A stretch of 50,337 nt of DNA from Anaerolineae bacterium (GCA_013360465.1 JABWBO010000020.1:1-50337); one strand, 5' to 3'. Positions 1 to 8,748 are shown, counted from the first letter of the stretch. Notes: a model not told the origin generated them from the letters alone. Translations and numbers: made by a program.

Positions 1-392
1 GCGGCGGCGGCGCGCTGACGGAGATCCGCGCGCTGACCGGCGGGCGCGGGGCGGATGTGACTTTCGAGGCGGTCGGCACATCGGCGCTGCAAGAGATGGC
101 GTTTGCGGCGGCGCGCCCCGGCGGCATGGTCATCCTGGAGGGCTTGTCGCCGATGGGCACGGCGACCAACCTGCCCGGCGCGGTCATCACCCGCCAGGAG
201 AAGACGATCAAGGGCAGCTACTACGGTTCGGTCGATGCGCGGCGCGACTTTCCGCTGTTCATCGAAGAAGCGGCGGCCGGCAGGCTCAAGCTGGATGCGC
301 TGGTCAGCCGAACCTGGAAGCTGGAGGAGATCAACGACGCCTACGCCGAGATGCTGACCGGGGAGGTCGCTCGTGGAGTCATCGTCTTCTGA
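1..392 (+). CDS. Zinc-type alcohol dehydrogenase family protein, C-terminal part (5' end outside window)
   Basis: The reading frame is open from the first base, so this is the C-terminal 130 or so residues of a longer protein. It shows the end of the nucleotide-binding Rossmann fold of medium-chain dehydrogenases (GRGADVTFEAVG, then RPGGMVILEG) and the C-terminal return to the catalytic domain (LEEINDAYAEMLTGE). Enzymes of this family oxidise alcohols or reduce aldehydes or quinones with NAD(P). The catalytic zinc ligands lie upstream of the window, so the substrate cannot be judged. The 3' end overlaps the start of the next gene by 20 bases, which suggests translational coupling with the flavoprotein. 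Confidence 0.85.
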   Translation, partial: GGGALTEIRALTGGRGADVTFEAVGTSALQEMAFAAARPGGMVILEGLSPMGTATNLPGAVITRQEKTIKGSYYGSVDARRDFPLFIEEAAAGRLKLDALVSRTWKLEEINDAYAEMLTGEVARGVIVF

Positions 393-1959
393 TGTCGTGC
401 CGGTCGTCGTCATCGGCGGCGGGTTGGCGGGGCTGACCGCCGCCGCGCATCTGGCGGAGCGGGGCGTCCTGCCGCTGGTGCTGGAAGCCGACGGGCTGTG
501 GGCGGGCGGGCGGCTGAGCGGCGGCGCGCTGGAAACTTTCACCTATCAGGGGCGTGTGTGGTCGTTTCCCACCGAACACGGTATGCACGCCCTGTGGGGC
601 GGCTACGGCAACATGCGGGCGACCCTGGAGCGCTTCACGACGACGGAGCTTGCCCCCTCGGACGGCGAAGAATGGATCAACCGCTGGGGGCGGGCGGTGC
701 GGCGCATCGAAGCCGGGACGGCGGTGCGGTCGGGCTGGCTGCCCGCGCCGTTTCACTATCTGCAGCTGCTGTTTCGCCCGCGCTTCTGGTCCACTATCAC
801 GCCGCTGGATTTTCTTTCGCTGCCGGGCTTCCTCGCCACGCTGCTGATGACCGTCGGCTTCGACCCGCTGCGCGAAGAGGCGGCGCTCGACGGCATGACG
901 CTGGACGATTACTTTCGCGGCTGGACGCCCAACCTGCGCGCCACCTTCATCGGCTTGGCGAAAAATCTGCTGGCGGCTCCGCGCGAGACCATCTCCTGGA
1001 CGGCGATGATCGCCGCAGTGCGCTTCTTCACCATGCTGCGGCGCGATTCCTGGCATCCGCATTATCTGACCGATCACGCCGACGCCGCCGTCATCCAGCC
1101 TTTGATCGCGGCGATTCGGGCGCGCGGCGGGGAGGTCATGCTGGGTGCAACGGCGCAGGCGCTGCGCCGGACGAGCGAGGGCTGGCGGGTCAGCGTCGAA
1201 GACCAGATGCGCGGAGGGGTGCGCGCCGTGCTGGCGAAACATGTCGTGCTGGCGGTCGATCCTCCGGCGGCGGAGCGGCTGCTGCTGGCGTCGGAGTCGA
1301 CTCGCCCGGCGGCGGAAGGGCTGCGTTTTCCCGGCGCGGTGCGCACCACGACGGCGCGCCTATGGTTCGCCCGGCAGCCGAACGCCGGCACGAGCGGAGG
1401 GATGCTCACCGGCGATTTCGCCTTCGACAACTTCTTCTGGCTGCACCGTATGCAGCCCGCCTTCCGGCGCTGGGCGGACGAGACGGGCGGGAGCGTCATC
1501 GAGCTGCACCTCTACGGCACGGACAGCCAGCTGGACGAGCCGGATCAGGTGATCGCCATCCGCGCGGTCGATGAAGTGCAGCGGGCGTTCCCGGAAGTGC
1601 GCGGCAGCTTCGTGCATCACGCCGTCCGCCATAACAGCCGAACGCAGACCGTCTTCCGCGTGCCGACGGCGGACTCCCTGCGTGTGACGACGCCCTGGCA
1701 GGATGTGACCGCCTGCGGCGACTGGATCGGCTTCGAGACGCCGTCGCTGTGGATGGAGCGGTCCTGCACGACGGCGGTTGCGGCGGCGAACGTCATTTTG
1801 CGTGCCGAAGGCTGTGAACCGTTCGCGCTGGTCGAGCCGCCTCCCCCGGAAGCCCTGGTTCGGGCGCTGGGCGGGCTGGTGCGCGGCGGGCGGCGGTTGT
1901 TCGCCCCGGCGGTGCGAGGTCTGCGGCGGAGACGACAAAAAGGCGGACAGGAGATATGA
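373..1959 (+). CDS. FAD-dependent oxidoreductase, phytoene desaturase / isorenieratene synthase (CrtU)-like
   Basis: A 528-residue flavoprotein. The N-terminus carries the dinucleotide-binding signature VVVIGGGLAGLTAAAHLAER (about residues 11-30), followed by an acidic residue (LEAD) and the GG-R segment typical of the amine oxidase/carotenoid desaturase superfamily. The C-terminal part (TACGDWIGFETPSLWMERS) resembles the second FAD contact of CrtU/zeta-carotene-desaturase-like proteins. Family members desaturate or isomerise carotenoids; the exact substrate is inferred only weakly, and no other carotenoid gene is nearby. The start chosen is GTG at 373, overlapping the preceding gene; GTG at 397 is a possible alternative. 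The basic C-terminal tail may contact the membrane. Confidence 0.8.
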   Translation: MESSSSDVVPVVVIGGGLAGLTAAAHLAERGVLPLVLEADGLWAGGRLSGGALETFTYQGRVWSFPTEHGMHALWGGYGNMRATLERFTTTELAPSDGEEWINRWGRAVRRIEAGTAVRSGWLPAPFHYLQLLFRPRFWSTITPLDFLSLPGFLATLLMTVGFDPLREEAALDGMTLDDYFRGWTPNLRATFIGLAKNLLAAPRETISWTAMIAAVRFFTMLRRDSWHPHYLTDHADAAVIQPLIAAIRARGGEVMLGATAQALRRTSEGWRVSVEDQMRGGVRAVLAKHVVLAVDPPAAERLLLASESTRPAAEGLRFPGAVRTTTARLWFARQPNAGTSGGMLTGDFAFDNFFWLHRMQPAFRRWADETGGSVIELHLYGTDSQLDEPDQVIAIRAVDEVQRAFPEVRGSFVHHAVRHNSRTQTVFRVPTADSLRVTTPWQDVTACGDWIGFETPSLWMERSCTTAVAAANVILRAEGCEPFALVEPPPPEALVRALGGLVRGGRRLFAPAVRGLRRRRQKGGQEI

Positions 1960-1968
1960 AAAACTCAA

Positions 1969-1974
1969 TATAAT
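1969..1974 (+). promoter_or_regulatory. Perfect -10 box (TATAAT) for the LuxR-type regulator
   Basis: TATAAT lies in the 55-base gap before the regulator, placing a start site about 35 bases upstream of its ATG. Only a poor -35 (CGGACA, with a 19-base spacer) is visible, so promoter strength is uncertain. Confidence 0.35.
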
Positions 1975-2014
1975 GGACTAAAAGCCATGATACGAATAGC
2001 TGTCGAGCAAGCTT

Positions 2015-3232
2015 ATGGTCGATTACGCTGCCCCCGCCGCATCTCCCCTGGTGGGCAGAGAGGCTGAACTAGAGGACATCGCCCGATTCATGGGCGATCC
2101 TCTGTGCCGCCTGCTGACGCTCACCGGACCCGGCGGCATCGGCAAGACGCGCCTGGCGATAGCGACGGCGCAGCGGCAGCGCGATGAATATTCCGTCCAA
2201 AGCTGCTTCGTCCCGCTTCAACCGTTGAACTCCCCCGAATTCATCGTTTCCGCGATAGCGCAGAACCTTCAGTTTCCGTTTGCTGCTGATCGCGATCTGT
2301 CTTCACAGCTGCTGGAATACCTTGAGGATAAGGCTCTTCTTCTCGTCCCAGACAATTTTGAGCATCTGCTGGAAGGCGCTCATCTGCTCAGCGACATCCT
2401 TGGGCGCGCGCCGGGGGTGAAGATCCTCGTGACCTCGCGGGAGCGGCTGAACCTGGTTGAAGAATGGGTTTATGAGGTCGGAGGGCTGTCCCTGCCTTCC
2501 GACATGCCGGACGCTGATTTCGAGAGGTGTGGCGCTGTGCAGCTGTTCGTTCAGAATGCCCGGCGCGCGCATCACAGCTTTGCGCTGACGCAGGAGAACC
2601 GATCCGCGGTGAGCCGCATTTGTCGGCTGGTGGGGGGGATGCCGCTGGCGATTGAGATGGCTTCCGCCTGGGCGCATGTGCTGTCCTGTGCGGTCGTCGC
2701 CGATGAGATCGAGCGCAGCCTCGACATCCTGGAATCCTCCGTCCGAAATCTTGCGCCGCGTCACCGAACGATGCGCGCGGTGTTCGAGCCGACCTGGAAC
2801 CGCCTCGCTGAGGAAGAACGCGCCGTCTTCGCCAGGCTCTCGGTCTTTCGCGGCAGCTTTGCCCTGGAAGCAGCGGAACAGATCGCCGGCGCATCACACC
2901 CTGTCCTGCGGGCGCTTGCCGACAAGTCTCTCATCAGGATGGTTGGCGCCGGTCGCTACGCTGTACATGAACTCCTGCGTCAGTACGGGGAAGAACATCT
3001 GAAGAGGTCGCCCCGGATGCACGAGTATACGCTCGATACTCACCGGGAATACTATATGAGCTTCCTTGGCGAGCGTGAGAAACAGATGGTATTCCTGGGC
3101 AGGCAAAAAGAAGCCTGCGCGAAAATGAGCGAGGAACTGGAGAATCTGCGTCTCGCCTGGCAGCGCACGGTGGAACAGGAGTGCTTCGCAGAAATAGCCG
3201 CCGGCGGCGAAGGGTTGTGGGGCTTCTACTGA
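2015..3232 (+). CDS. N-terminal half of LuxR-type regulator: AAA/NB-ARC-like ATPase domain
   Basis: This 405-residue segment holds the signalling ATPase. The P-loop GPGGIGKTRLA is at about residues 38-48, a Walker B-like LLLVPDNFEHL follows near residue 109 (Pro where most relatives have Leu), then the sensor-like LVTSRERL. The later part (RTMRAVFEPTWNRLAEEERA, then LLRQYGEEHL) is the winged-helix/linker region found in AfsR/MalT-like STAND ATPases. Translation would stop just as the TPR region begins. Without the downstream part this chain cannot bind DNA through the LuxR domain. The start is ATG at 2015, with no strong ribosome-binding site. Confidence 0.75.
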   Translation: MVDYAAPAASPLVGREAELEDIARFMGDPLCRLLTLTGPGGIGKTRLAIATAQRQRDEYSVQSCFVPLQPLNSPEFIVSAIAQNLQFPFAADRDLSSQLLEYLEDKALLLVPDNFEHLLEGAHLLSDILGRAPGVKILVTSRERLNLVEEWVYEVGGLSLPSDMPDADFERCGAVQLFVQNARRAHHSFALTQENRSAVSRICRLVGGMPLAIEMASAWAHVLSCAVVADEIERSLDILESSVRNLAPRHRTMRAVFEPTWNRLAEEERAVFARLSVFRGSFALEAAEQIAGASHPVLRALADKSLIRMVGAGRYAVHELLRQYGEEHLKRSPRMHEYTLDTHREYYMSFLGEREKQMVFLGRQKEACAKMSEELENLRLAWQRTVEQECFAEIAAGGEGLWGFY

Positions 3233-3328
3233 ATACGGGGCTGGGATCAAGAAGGCGCAGATGTCTTCCGCTGGTCAGCGACACATCTTCGCACCTCCCC
3301 AAACCAGGGAGTAGAAACATATCAGAGG

Positions 3329-4525
3329 GTGCTGGCGGCGACGCTGGCGTTTCAGGGGCTTTGCGTACAGGCAGCTTCCAAGCAGGAGGCGCGCGCCCTG
3401 GCTGAAGAAAGTCTGGCGATCCTGCGCCGATTCCCTGTCGGCAAGGAGATGATCTACGCCCTTCAACTCCTCGGCGCCCTGGCTGACGATGACGCCGAAA
3501 AAACCAGGATCACCCAGGAATGCCTGGCAATCGCCAGGACGGGACACTCGCGCTGGTGGGTGCATGTCTGCATGATCGATCTGAGTTATCTGGCGATGAA
3601 CCGCGGCGACTACGCTGAAGCCAGAGCGCTCCTCGAAGAGGTCCTGCTTCTGGTCCAGCAGGAGAACAATCAGGCAGGCTTGTGCCAGTCCTGCGCTGCT
3701 TTGAGCCAGATCGCCATGCTTGAGGGAAAGTACAGCGAAGCGCGATCACTGGCGCTGGCGGCGCTGACTGCCGCTGAGGATATGGGTTATGGGTCCGCAA
3801 TCTGGTGGAGTCATTCCGCCATTGCCGACAGCGCCTTTCTGGAAGGAGACTATACGACTGCCCAGTGCCATTATCAGAAAGGGCTGGAGATATGCCGGCA
3901 GCTCAATAACCTGCAGGGGTCTGTTTTTGAACTCAGCGGGTTGGGAGGCGCTGCCTGCGGATTGAAGGCGTACGCCGAGGCGCGCCGATACTGCTGTGAT
4001 GCCCTGCGGGTCGCAGCAGAGACCGGCAGTATCCCAGCCATCCTGGAATCGATCAATACGACTGCCGGACTTCTGGCGGAGACCGGCGAGCCGGAACGCG
4101 CCGCACAGCTTGCCGGATTCGTCGCCGATCAGCCCGGTTTGGAAAGAATCACCCGGCTGCGAAACGAGCGGCTTCTGCAAACGCTCAAAGCTGTCCTGCC
4201 CTCAAACGAATTTTTGCGGGCTGTCGAACAGAGCCGGTATTTCGAACGCGATGAGGGGGTCGGTATCCTGATCGCGGAAATGCAGCAGGTGACGCAAGAG
4301 ACGCTGCCGTCAGCCCGCTTGCAAAGGTTGGCTGATGCTCTCACTGAGCGCGAGTCAGAAGTACTCACCCTGATCAGCGAGGGTCTTTCCAACTATGACA
4401 TCGCAGTGCGTCTGTTTCTCGGAGTGAGTACAGTCAAGACGCACATCAACCGTATCTTCGGCAAACTGGACGTGAAAAACCGGACTCAGGCGGTCGCCCG
4501 CGCGCGGGAACTCAAGCTGCTGTGA
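3329..4525 (+). CDS. C-terminal half of LuxR-type regulator: TPR-like repeats and LuxR helix-turn-helix
   Basis: This 398-residue segment consists of TPR-like helical hairpins (for example YAEARALLEEVLLLVQQENN and YSEARSLALAALTAAEDMGY) followed by a C-terminal LuxR/FixJ-type DNA-binding domain: LTERESEVLTLISEGLSNYD, then STVKTHINRIFGKLDVKNR. GTG at 3329 is the first good start after the internal stop, but the frame is open back to 3233 and no convincing ribosome-binding site is visible, so independent translation is doubtful. If it is made, it would be a DNA-binding protein without its ATPase control domain. Confidence 0.7.
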   Translation: MLAATLAFQGLCVQAASKQEARALAEESLAILRRFPVGKEMIYALQLLGALADDDAEKTRITQECLAIARTGHSRWWVHVCMIDLSYLAMNRGDYAEARALLEEVLLLVQQENNQAGLCQSCAALSQIAMLEGKYSEARSLALAALTAAEDMGYGSAIWWSHSAIADSAFLEGDYTTAQCHYQKGLEICRQLNNLQGSVFELSGLGGAACGLKAYAEARRYCCDALRVAAETGSIPAILESINTTAGLLAETGEPERAAQLAGFVADQPGLERITRLRNERLLQTLKAVLPSNEFLRAVEQSRYFERDEGVGILIAEMQQVTQETLPSARLQRLADALTERESEVLTLISEGLSNYDIAVRLFLGVSTVKTHINRIFGKLDVKNRTQAVARARELKLL

Positions 4526-4711
4526 CCCCTTCTCTGGACCCCTGACACCTCCCCGCTGTCTGAACCCCGCGCGAGGTCGCTCGGCGGGCTGAAGGCAGAT
4601 TCAGACTCCACCCGATTATCCATCGAAAGGTTGACGACCGCGTTTCGGTCTGCCTGTACCCTGATATGTGTAAGGCTGTGGAACGGTGTTGAACTTGAAA
4701 AGGACAGGAAC

Positions 4712-5116
4712 ATGGCTAAGACATTCGGACAGATGGTGGCGGAAGCTTTTGCCCAGGTCCCGGCGGTCAGCGCATCAGAAGCCCACAGGCGTCTTCAGCA
4801 AGACTCGAACACCCTGGTGATCGATGTCCGTGATGCGGCGGAGATCGCCATGACCGGGACCATACCGGGGGCGGCGACTATCTCGCTGGGCAGCCTGACC
4901 TACAAAGCCGACGGCGAAGTCCCTGAAGACTGGCGCGATCCGGCGCTGGCGGACCGTTCACGCCCTATCATCACGACCTGTATCCTCGGTCCGTTGGGCG
5001 CTCTGGGCGGCAAACTGCTCCACGATATGGGTTTCACCCATGTCTCCATCCTTGAGGGTGGGGTGCAGGCTTGGATAGATGCCGGTTTCCCGACCGAGCA
5101 GGCACGCGAAGCGTAG
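4712..5116 (+). CDS. Single-domain rhodanese-like sulfurtransferase
   Basis: A 134-residue rhodanese domain. The fold is marked by [10 protein letters not shown] (about residues 35-44), IPGA, a Cys at about residue 90 in [14 protein letters not shown], and the closing [15 protein letters not shown]. Rhodaneses pass sulfane sulfur through a cysteine persulfide. Here the active-site loop is C-I-L-G-P-L-G, which lacks the arginine of classical thiosulfate-type loops, so the substrate may differ or activity may be low. The start is ATG at 4712, preceded by AAAGGACAGG; an upstream in-frame ATG at 4631 lacks a ribosome-binding site. The next gene is a two-domain rhodanese 9 bases downstream, so the two probably form an operon. 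Confidence 0.85.
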   Translation: MAKTFGQMVAEAFAQVPAVSASEAHRRLQQDSNTLVIDVRDAAEIAMTGTIPGAATISLGSLTYKADGEVPEDWRDPALADRSRPIITTCILGPLGALGGKLLHDMGFTHVSILEGGVQAWIDAGFPTEQAREA

Positions 5117-5125
5117 GAGGATATG

Positions 5126-5995
5126 ATGTCGGATTATGCGCATCCTGAAAGGATTGCCGGCACACAATGGGCAGCCGACCACCTCGATGGTCCGAACGTG
5201 CGCTTTGTCGAGGTAGGCTTCAGCGCAGATGCTTATGTCTCTGGACACATCCCCGGAGCGGTCTATTGGAGCTGGAACGGCAGCGTGCTGCAGGCGGGCA
5301 GCCGCGACATCCTGGACAAGGCGGGGCTGGAAACACAGCTCGCGCAGGCGGGGATCAGGTGGGATACCACCGTCGTCCTGTACGACGGCTTGAGCAACCT
5401 GCTGGCAGCGATGGCGCTGTGGATGCTGACGATATATGGACATCAGGACGTGCGTCTGCTCGATGGCGACCGGGCGAAATGGACGCGCGAGGGACGCCCC
5501 ACGACAGCCGAAGTTCCCGACATTCAGCCCACACCTTACGAAGCCGAAAAACCGGATTGGACGCTGCGCGCGCATCGTGATCTGGTCCTGGAAGGGATCG
5601 GCAATGCTAACCGGGTGCTGGTGGATGCGCGCACGACGGCGATGTACAGCGGCGAAGACCCAATGGGCGGGAGCTTCGGCGGTCATATCCCCGGCGCGGT
5701 CAATCTGCCTGCCCTGATGAGAATGGAAAATGGGCAGTTCGCAGGCTGGCAAACGCTGACCACAAATGCTGACGGGACGTTTAAGTCAGCCGATGAACTG
5801 CGCGCGCTGTTCGAAGAAAAGGGGATCACTTCCGACAAGGAGATCATCACCTACTGCGTGCGGGGTGGTTTGTCCACGCATCTGTGGTTTGTGCTGAAAT
5901 ATCTGCTGGGCTATCCAGAGGTGCGAGAATACGACGGCTCCTGGGCGGAATGGGGGAATCTGGTTGGCGTCCCCGTCGAACGCGCGAATGCCTGA
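5126..5995 (+). CDS. Thiosulfate/3-mercaptopyruvate sulfurtransferase, tandem rhodanese
   Basis: A 289-residue protein with two rhodanese domains. The N-terminal one (about residues 5-130) is structural: VVLYDGLS has Asp where the cysteine would be. The C-terminal one has the catalytic Cys at about residue 244 in ITYCVRGGLSTHLWFVL and the conserved ending YDGSWAEWGN, which matches CysA/SseA-type sulfurtransferases. It would move sulfur from thiosulfate or mercaptopyruvate to cyanide or thiol acceptors in the cytoplasm. AGGAGG at 5115-5120 favours ATG 5126 over ATG 5123. The gene lies 20 bases from a convergent peptidase gene. Confidence 0.9.
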   Translation: MSDYAHPERIAGTQWAADHLDGPNVRFVEVGFSADAYVSGHIPGAVYWSWNGSVLQAGSRDILDKAGLETQLAQAGIRWDTTVVLYDGLSNLLAAMALWMLTIYGHQDVRLLDGDRAKWTREGRPTTAEVPDIQPTPYEAEKPDWTLRAHRDLVLEGIGNANRVLVDARTTAMYSGEDPMGGSFGGHIPGAVNLPALMRMENGQFAGWQTLTTNADGTFKSADELRALFEEKGITSDKEIITYCVRGGLSTHLWFVLKYLLGYPEVREYDGSWAEWGNLVGVPVERANA

Positions 5996-6015
5996 GTCAG
6001 GTCTGGGGCGCGGCG

Positions 6016-7074
6016 CTATCCCCGGTAGTGCCGCCACCAGCGCAGCAGCGCCTCGTGCGGCAGGGCGTGCAGCGTGTTGCCAGCGCGCCCGGTCAGGGTC
6101 TCGGCGGCGACCACCGCATTCCAGATCGCCTCTTCCAGCGCTTCGACGGCGGCGAGGAAGCACTGGTTGATCGCCTGGTTCGATTCGGTGAAGCGCTGCA
6201 CCTCCGCGACCGCGTCCGCCGGGGTATGCGCCCAGGGGTAAGCGGTCGAAAAGGCGATGGCGAAATCGCCGCTGCCGTCGTGTCCCACCGTGCCGGTGCG
6301 CCCCAGGGTGAAGGCGGCGCGCATCGCCAGCCGGGTGAGCTGGCGCGCGTCCAGCGGGGCATCGGTGGCGAAGATCATCATGATCGAGCCGGGTCCGGGC
6401 TGCGGCATATAGGCTTCCAGCAGGTGTCTGCCAATAGGCGCGCCGAAGAAGCGCATCTCGGCGCGGTCGCCGTAGTTGGTCTGCGCCAGCGCGCCGACCG
6501 TGAAGCGCCCGTCGATCACCCGGCGCGACGCCGTGCCGATGCCGCCCTTGAACTGAAAGCACGCCGTGCCCGTCCCCGCGCCGACGCAGCCTTCCGCCAC
6601 CGCGCCGTCGGACGCGCCCTCTATCGCCGCCCACACCTCGGTTTGACCGAGGACGCGGGCGCGGATGTCGTTGAGGAAGCCGTCGTTGCATTCGCCGACC
6701 ACCGGGCTGACTGTCCCCGTCGAGATGCCGATGGCGGGGTGGTCGCGCAGCATGTAGGCGGTCAGCGCGTCGGACACCCGCCCGACATTGAGGGTATTGG
6801 TCAGCAGGATCGGCGTTTCGATCACCCCGCGCTCGCGAATCTGTTCCAAGCCGGTCGCCTTGCCAAAGCCGTTGATGGCGGCAGCCCCGGCGGCGACTTT
6901 GCGCTCGAACAGGCTGCCGCCGTGCGGCAGGATGGCGGTCACGCCGGTGCGGATGGAGTCGCCTTCGATGCGGGTGGTATGTCCGACGCGCACGCCGGGC
7001 ACATCGGTGATGGCGTTAAGGGGTCCGGCGGGCAGGCTCCAGCCGGGGTCGATGCCGAGATCGCGCAGACGCAT
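6016..7074 (-). CDS. P1 family peptidase (DmpA-type L-aminopeptidase/D-esterase)
   Basis: A 352-residue protein with hallmarks of the DmpA/OAT-like fold: the N-terminal NAITDVPGVRVGHTT, the GTGTACFQFKGGIGTASR segment, and PGPGSIMMIFATDAPL. In this family the precursor cuts itself between Gly and Ser, and the new N-terminal Ser is the nucleophile. The expected site here is Gly229-Ser230. Substrates are N-terminal residues of small peptides, amides or esters. No signal peptide is visible, so it is probably cytoplasmic. It converges with the rhodanese gene and stands alone. Confidence 0.9.
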   Translation of the reverse strand: MRLRDLGIDPGWSLPAGPLNAITDVPGVRVGHTTRIEGDSIRTGVTAILPHGGSLFERKVAAGAAAINGFGKATGLEQIRERGVIETPILLTNTLNVGRVSDALTAYMLRDHPAIGISTGTVSPVVGECNDGFLNDIRARVLGQTEVWAAIEGASDGAVAEGCVGAGTGTACFQFKGGIGTASRRVIDGRFTVGALAQTNYGDRAEMRFFGAPIGRHLLEAYMPQPGPGSIMMIFATDAPLDARQLTRLAMRAAFTLGRTGTVGHDGSGDFAIAFSTAYPWAHTPADAVAEVQRFTESNQAINQCFLAAVEALEEAIWNAVVAAETLTGRAGNTLHALPHEALLRWWRHYRG

Positions 7075-7477
7075 GAGCGTTCTTTCTATCCCATCGCGGC
7101 TGCGCCGAGCGCAGCGAAGGGAGGATGGTGTTCGTCCAGGTTCAGGTCACAAAAGCATATCACGCACTACCATACCCAGGTCAAGCGCCGGAAAATCGGC
7201 AGCGCACTCCATCCCGGCAGCGCGCACATGCAGATAATTCATCCCCCAGCACCATGCAGGATTGACGCCTACGGCAGTCCCAGGGCAAACGCATCAAATT
7301 TTCAATCAGGTCATGATGGGTTATGGCTGTCCGCCGTATCGGACGCGCAGAAGCGCATCCCTACGACACCTTGTAACCTTTTCTGACCCCTTCATCGATT
7401 TTGGTGCGTTTGCCCTGACGGCAGTCCAGTCGTACCGCGACAGACCGGGCTGGGACACCTGCCTGCAAACGCCTCGA
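7075..7477. other. 403-base gene-free stretch between two minus-strand genes
   Basis: I see no supported gene here. The main content is the MITE-like element at 7271-7427, listed separately. The part next to the peptidase gene contains a small GC-rich hairpin (CTGCG/CGCAG near 7100) and no clear promoter. Confidence 0.6.
7271..7427. mobile_element. MITE-like element with 18-bp inverted ends and 10-bp target duplication
   Basis: The 137-base core (7281-7417) begins CAGGGCAAACGCATCAAA and ends with its inverse complement, 17 of 18 positions matching. Outside it on both sides stands the same 10-mer, ACGGCAGTCC (7271-7280 and 7418-7427). Perfect direct repeats bracketing inverted ends are the signature of transposition. 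The element has no coding capacity and carries a central hairpin (7341-7360), so it would need a transposase supplied in trans. An 8-12 bp duplication is typical of ISAs1- or IS4-like families; which of these applies is inference. Confidence 0.75.
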
Positions 7478-8668
7478 TCAGACAATCACGCCGGACTGGC
7501 GCAGGGCGGCGATCTCCTGCGGCGTCATTCCCAGCAGATCGCTCAAGACCGCATCGGTGTGTTCGCCCAGATCGGGCGGCGGCAGGCGCAGCGCCGGCGG
7601 CGTTGCCGAAAACCCGACCGGGTTGCCCACCACCGCCGTCTCTCCCATCGACCAGATCACCCCGCGTTCGCGCAGGGCGGGGTCTTGCAGGGCTTGGGTT
7701 ACACTGTTGATCTTACCGGCAGGGATGCCGGCTTCGATGCAGCGCCCAATCCAGTGCGCCGCCGGGTGTTCGGCGAAGACCGCCTCAAGCAGTTCGACCA
7801 GCCTATCGCGGTTCGCCACACGCGCCGGGTTGGTGGCGAAGCGCGCATCAGATGCCCATGCCGGGCGGTCGATCAACCGGCAGAGGGCGGCGAACTGGCG
7901 GTCGTTGCCGACGGCGAGGGCGAACATGCCGTCGGCGGCGTGGAAAGGTTGATAGGGCACGATGCTGGGGTGGGCGCTGCCGTAGCGTCCCGGCGTCACG
8001 CCGCTGATCAGCGCGCCGCCGGCGATATTGACCAGCGCCGCGATCTGCGACTCCAGCAGGGTGATGTCGAGATGCTGCCCGACGCCAGTCGCTTCGGCAT
8101 GGCGCAGCGCGGCGAGGATCGAAGTGGCGGCAAACAGCCCGGTGAACACGTCGCTGACGGCGACGCCGACCTTGGTCGGTTCGCCCGTCGGCGCGCCGGT
8201 GATCGACATCAGCCCGCTCATCGCCTGAATGATGAAATCATAGCCGGGATGATCGGCGCGCATCCCGGTCTGCCCGAAGCCGGTGACGCTGGCGTAGACC
8301 AGCGCCGGAGAATCCGTCCGCAAGGTCTGGTAATCCAGCCCGAAGGACGCCATCGCCCCGGCGCGGAAGTTTTCCACCAGGACCTGTGCGTGCGCCGCCA
8401 GGGCGCGGGCGATGCGCTGTCCCTCCGGCGTCTTCAGGTTGAGGGCGATGCCGCGCTTGTTGCGGTTGATGCTCAGGTAATAGGCGCTGCGCCCGCGCCA
8501 ATCGAAGGGGGGACCCCACTGGCGGGTTTCATCGCCGTCGAAGCTCTCGATCTTGATCACATCCGCGCCCAGGTCGCCCAGGAGCATGGTGCAAAACGGT
8601 CCCGCCAGGACACGGGTGAAATCGAGGACGCGCACGCCGGAGAGAGGGAGGTTCGATGACAGGGACAT
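7478..8668 (-). CDS. CaiB/BaiF family (class III) CoA-transferase
   Basis: A 396-residue protein. It begins LSGVRVLDFTRVLAGPF, the standard N-terminus of family III CoA-transferases, and contains the loop PGYDFIIQAMSGLM whose Asp (about residue 144) is the residue that carries the covalent acyl anhydride in formyl-CoA transferase. Later hallmarks are GVAVSDVFTGLFAATSIL, GQHLDITLLE and the C-terminal LGEHTDAVLSDLLGM. The enzyme moves CoA between carboxylic acids in the cytoplasm; the substrate cannot be read from sequence. The start chosen is ATG 8668, because the in-frame extension upstream to 8800 is a low-complexity, non-conserved stretch. Confidence 0.9.
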   Translation of the reverse strand: MSLSSNLPLSGVRVLDFTRVLAGPFCTMLLGDLGADVIKIESFDGDETRQWGPPFDWRGRSAYYLSINRNKRGIALNLKTPEGQRIARALAAHAQVLVENFRAGAMASFGLDYQTLRTDSPALVYASVTGFGQTGMRADHPGYDFIIQAMSGLMSITGAPTGEPTKVGVAVSDVFTGLFAATSILAALRHAEATGVGQHLDITLLESQIAALVNIAGGALISGVTPGRYGSAHPSIVPYQPFHAADGMFALAVGNDRQFAALCRLIDRPAWASDARFATNPARVANRDRLVELLEAVFAEHPAAHWIGRCIEAGIPAGKINSVTQALQDPALRERGVIWSMGETAVVGNPVGFSATPPALRLPPPDLGEHTDAVLSDLLGMTPQEIAALRQSGVIV

Positions 8669-8748
8669 GAAGGGCTGCCTCGCACGCTGAAACGGATCGC
8701 CAGGGGGATTGTACCCCGGCGTTCCAGAGTCCCGGTTCAGCCGCTTTT

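Larger units (their letters stand above)
2015..4525 (+). pseudogene. MalT/AfsR-like ATPase-TPR-LuxR regulator interrupted by one in-frame TGA
   Basis: Two open segments (2015-3232 and 3233-4525) are in the same reading frame and separated only by TGA at 3230-3232. Reading through this codon gives one continuous protein of about 836 residues: GEGLWGFY, stop, IRGWDQEGADVFRWSATHLR, then TPR-like helices. No frameshift or second stop is present. Intact homologues have an N-terminal NTPase, helical repeats and a C-terminal LuxR helix-turn-helix in one chain, so the arrangement looks like a single nonsense substitution or a base-calling error. TGA is used as an ordinary stop by other genes here, so a reassigned code is unlikely. 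Confidence 0.75.

Noticed and set aside
3230-3232. TGA decoded as selenocysteine or tryptophan
   Set aside because: No SECIS-like hairpin was recognised after the codon, no Sec-type motif surrounds it, and TGA serves as a normal stop in many genes here.
5884-7386. Long plus-strand open frame of 500 codons opposite the P1 peptidase gene
   Set aside because: It is rich in Arg, Asp and Gly with no domain or ribosome-binding site, and is the antisense shadow of a clearly conserved GC-rich gene.
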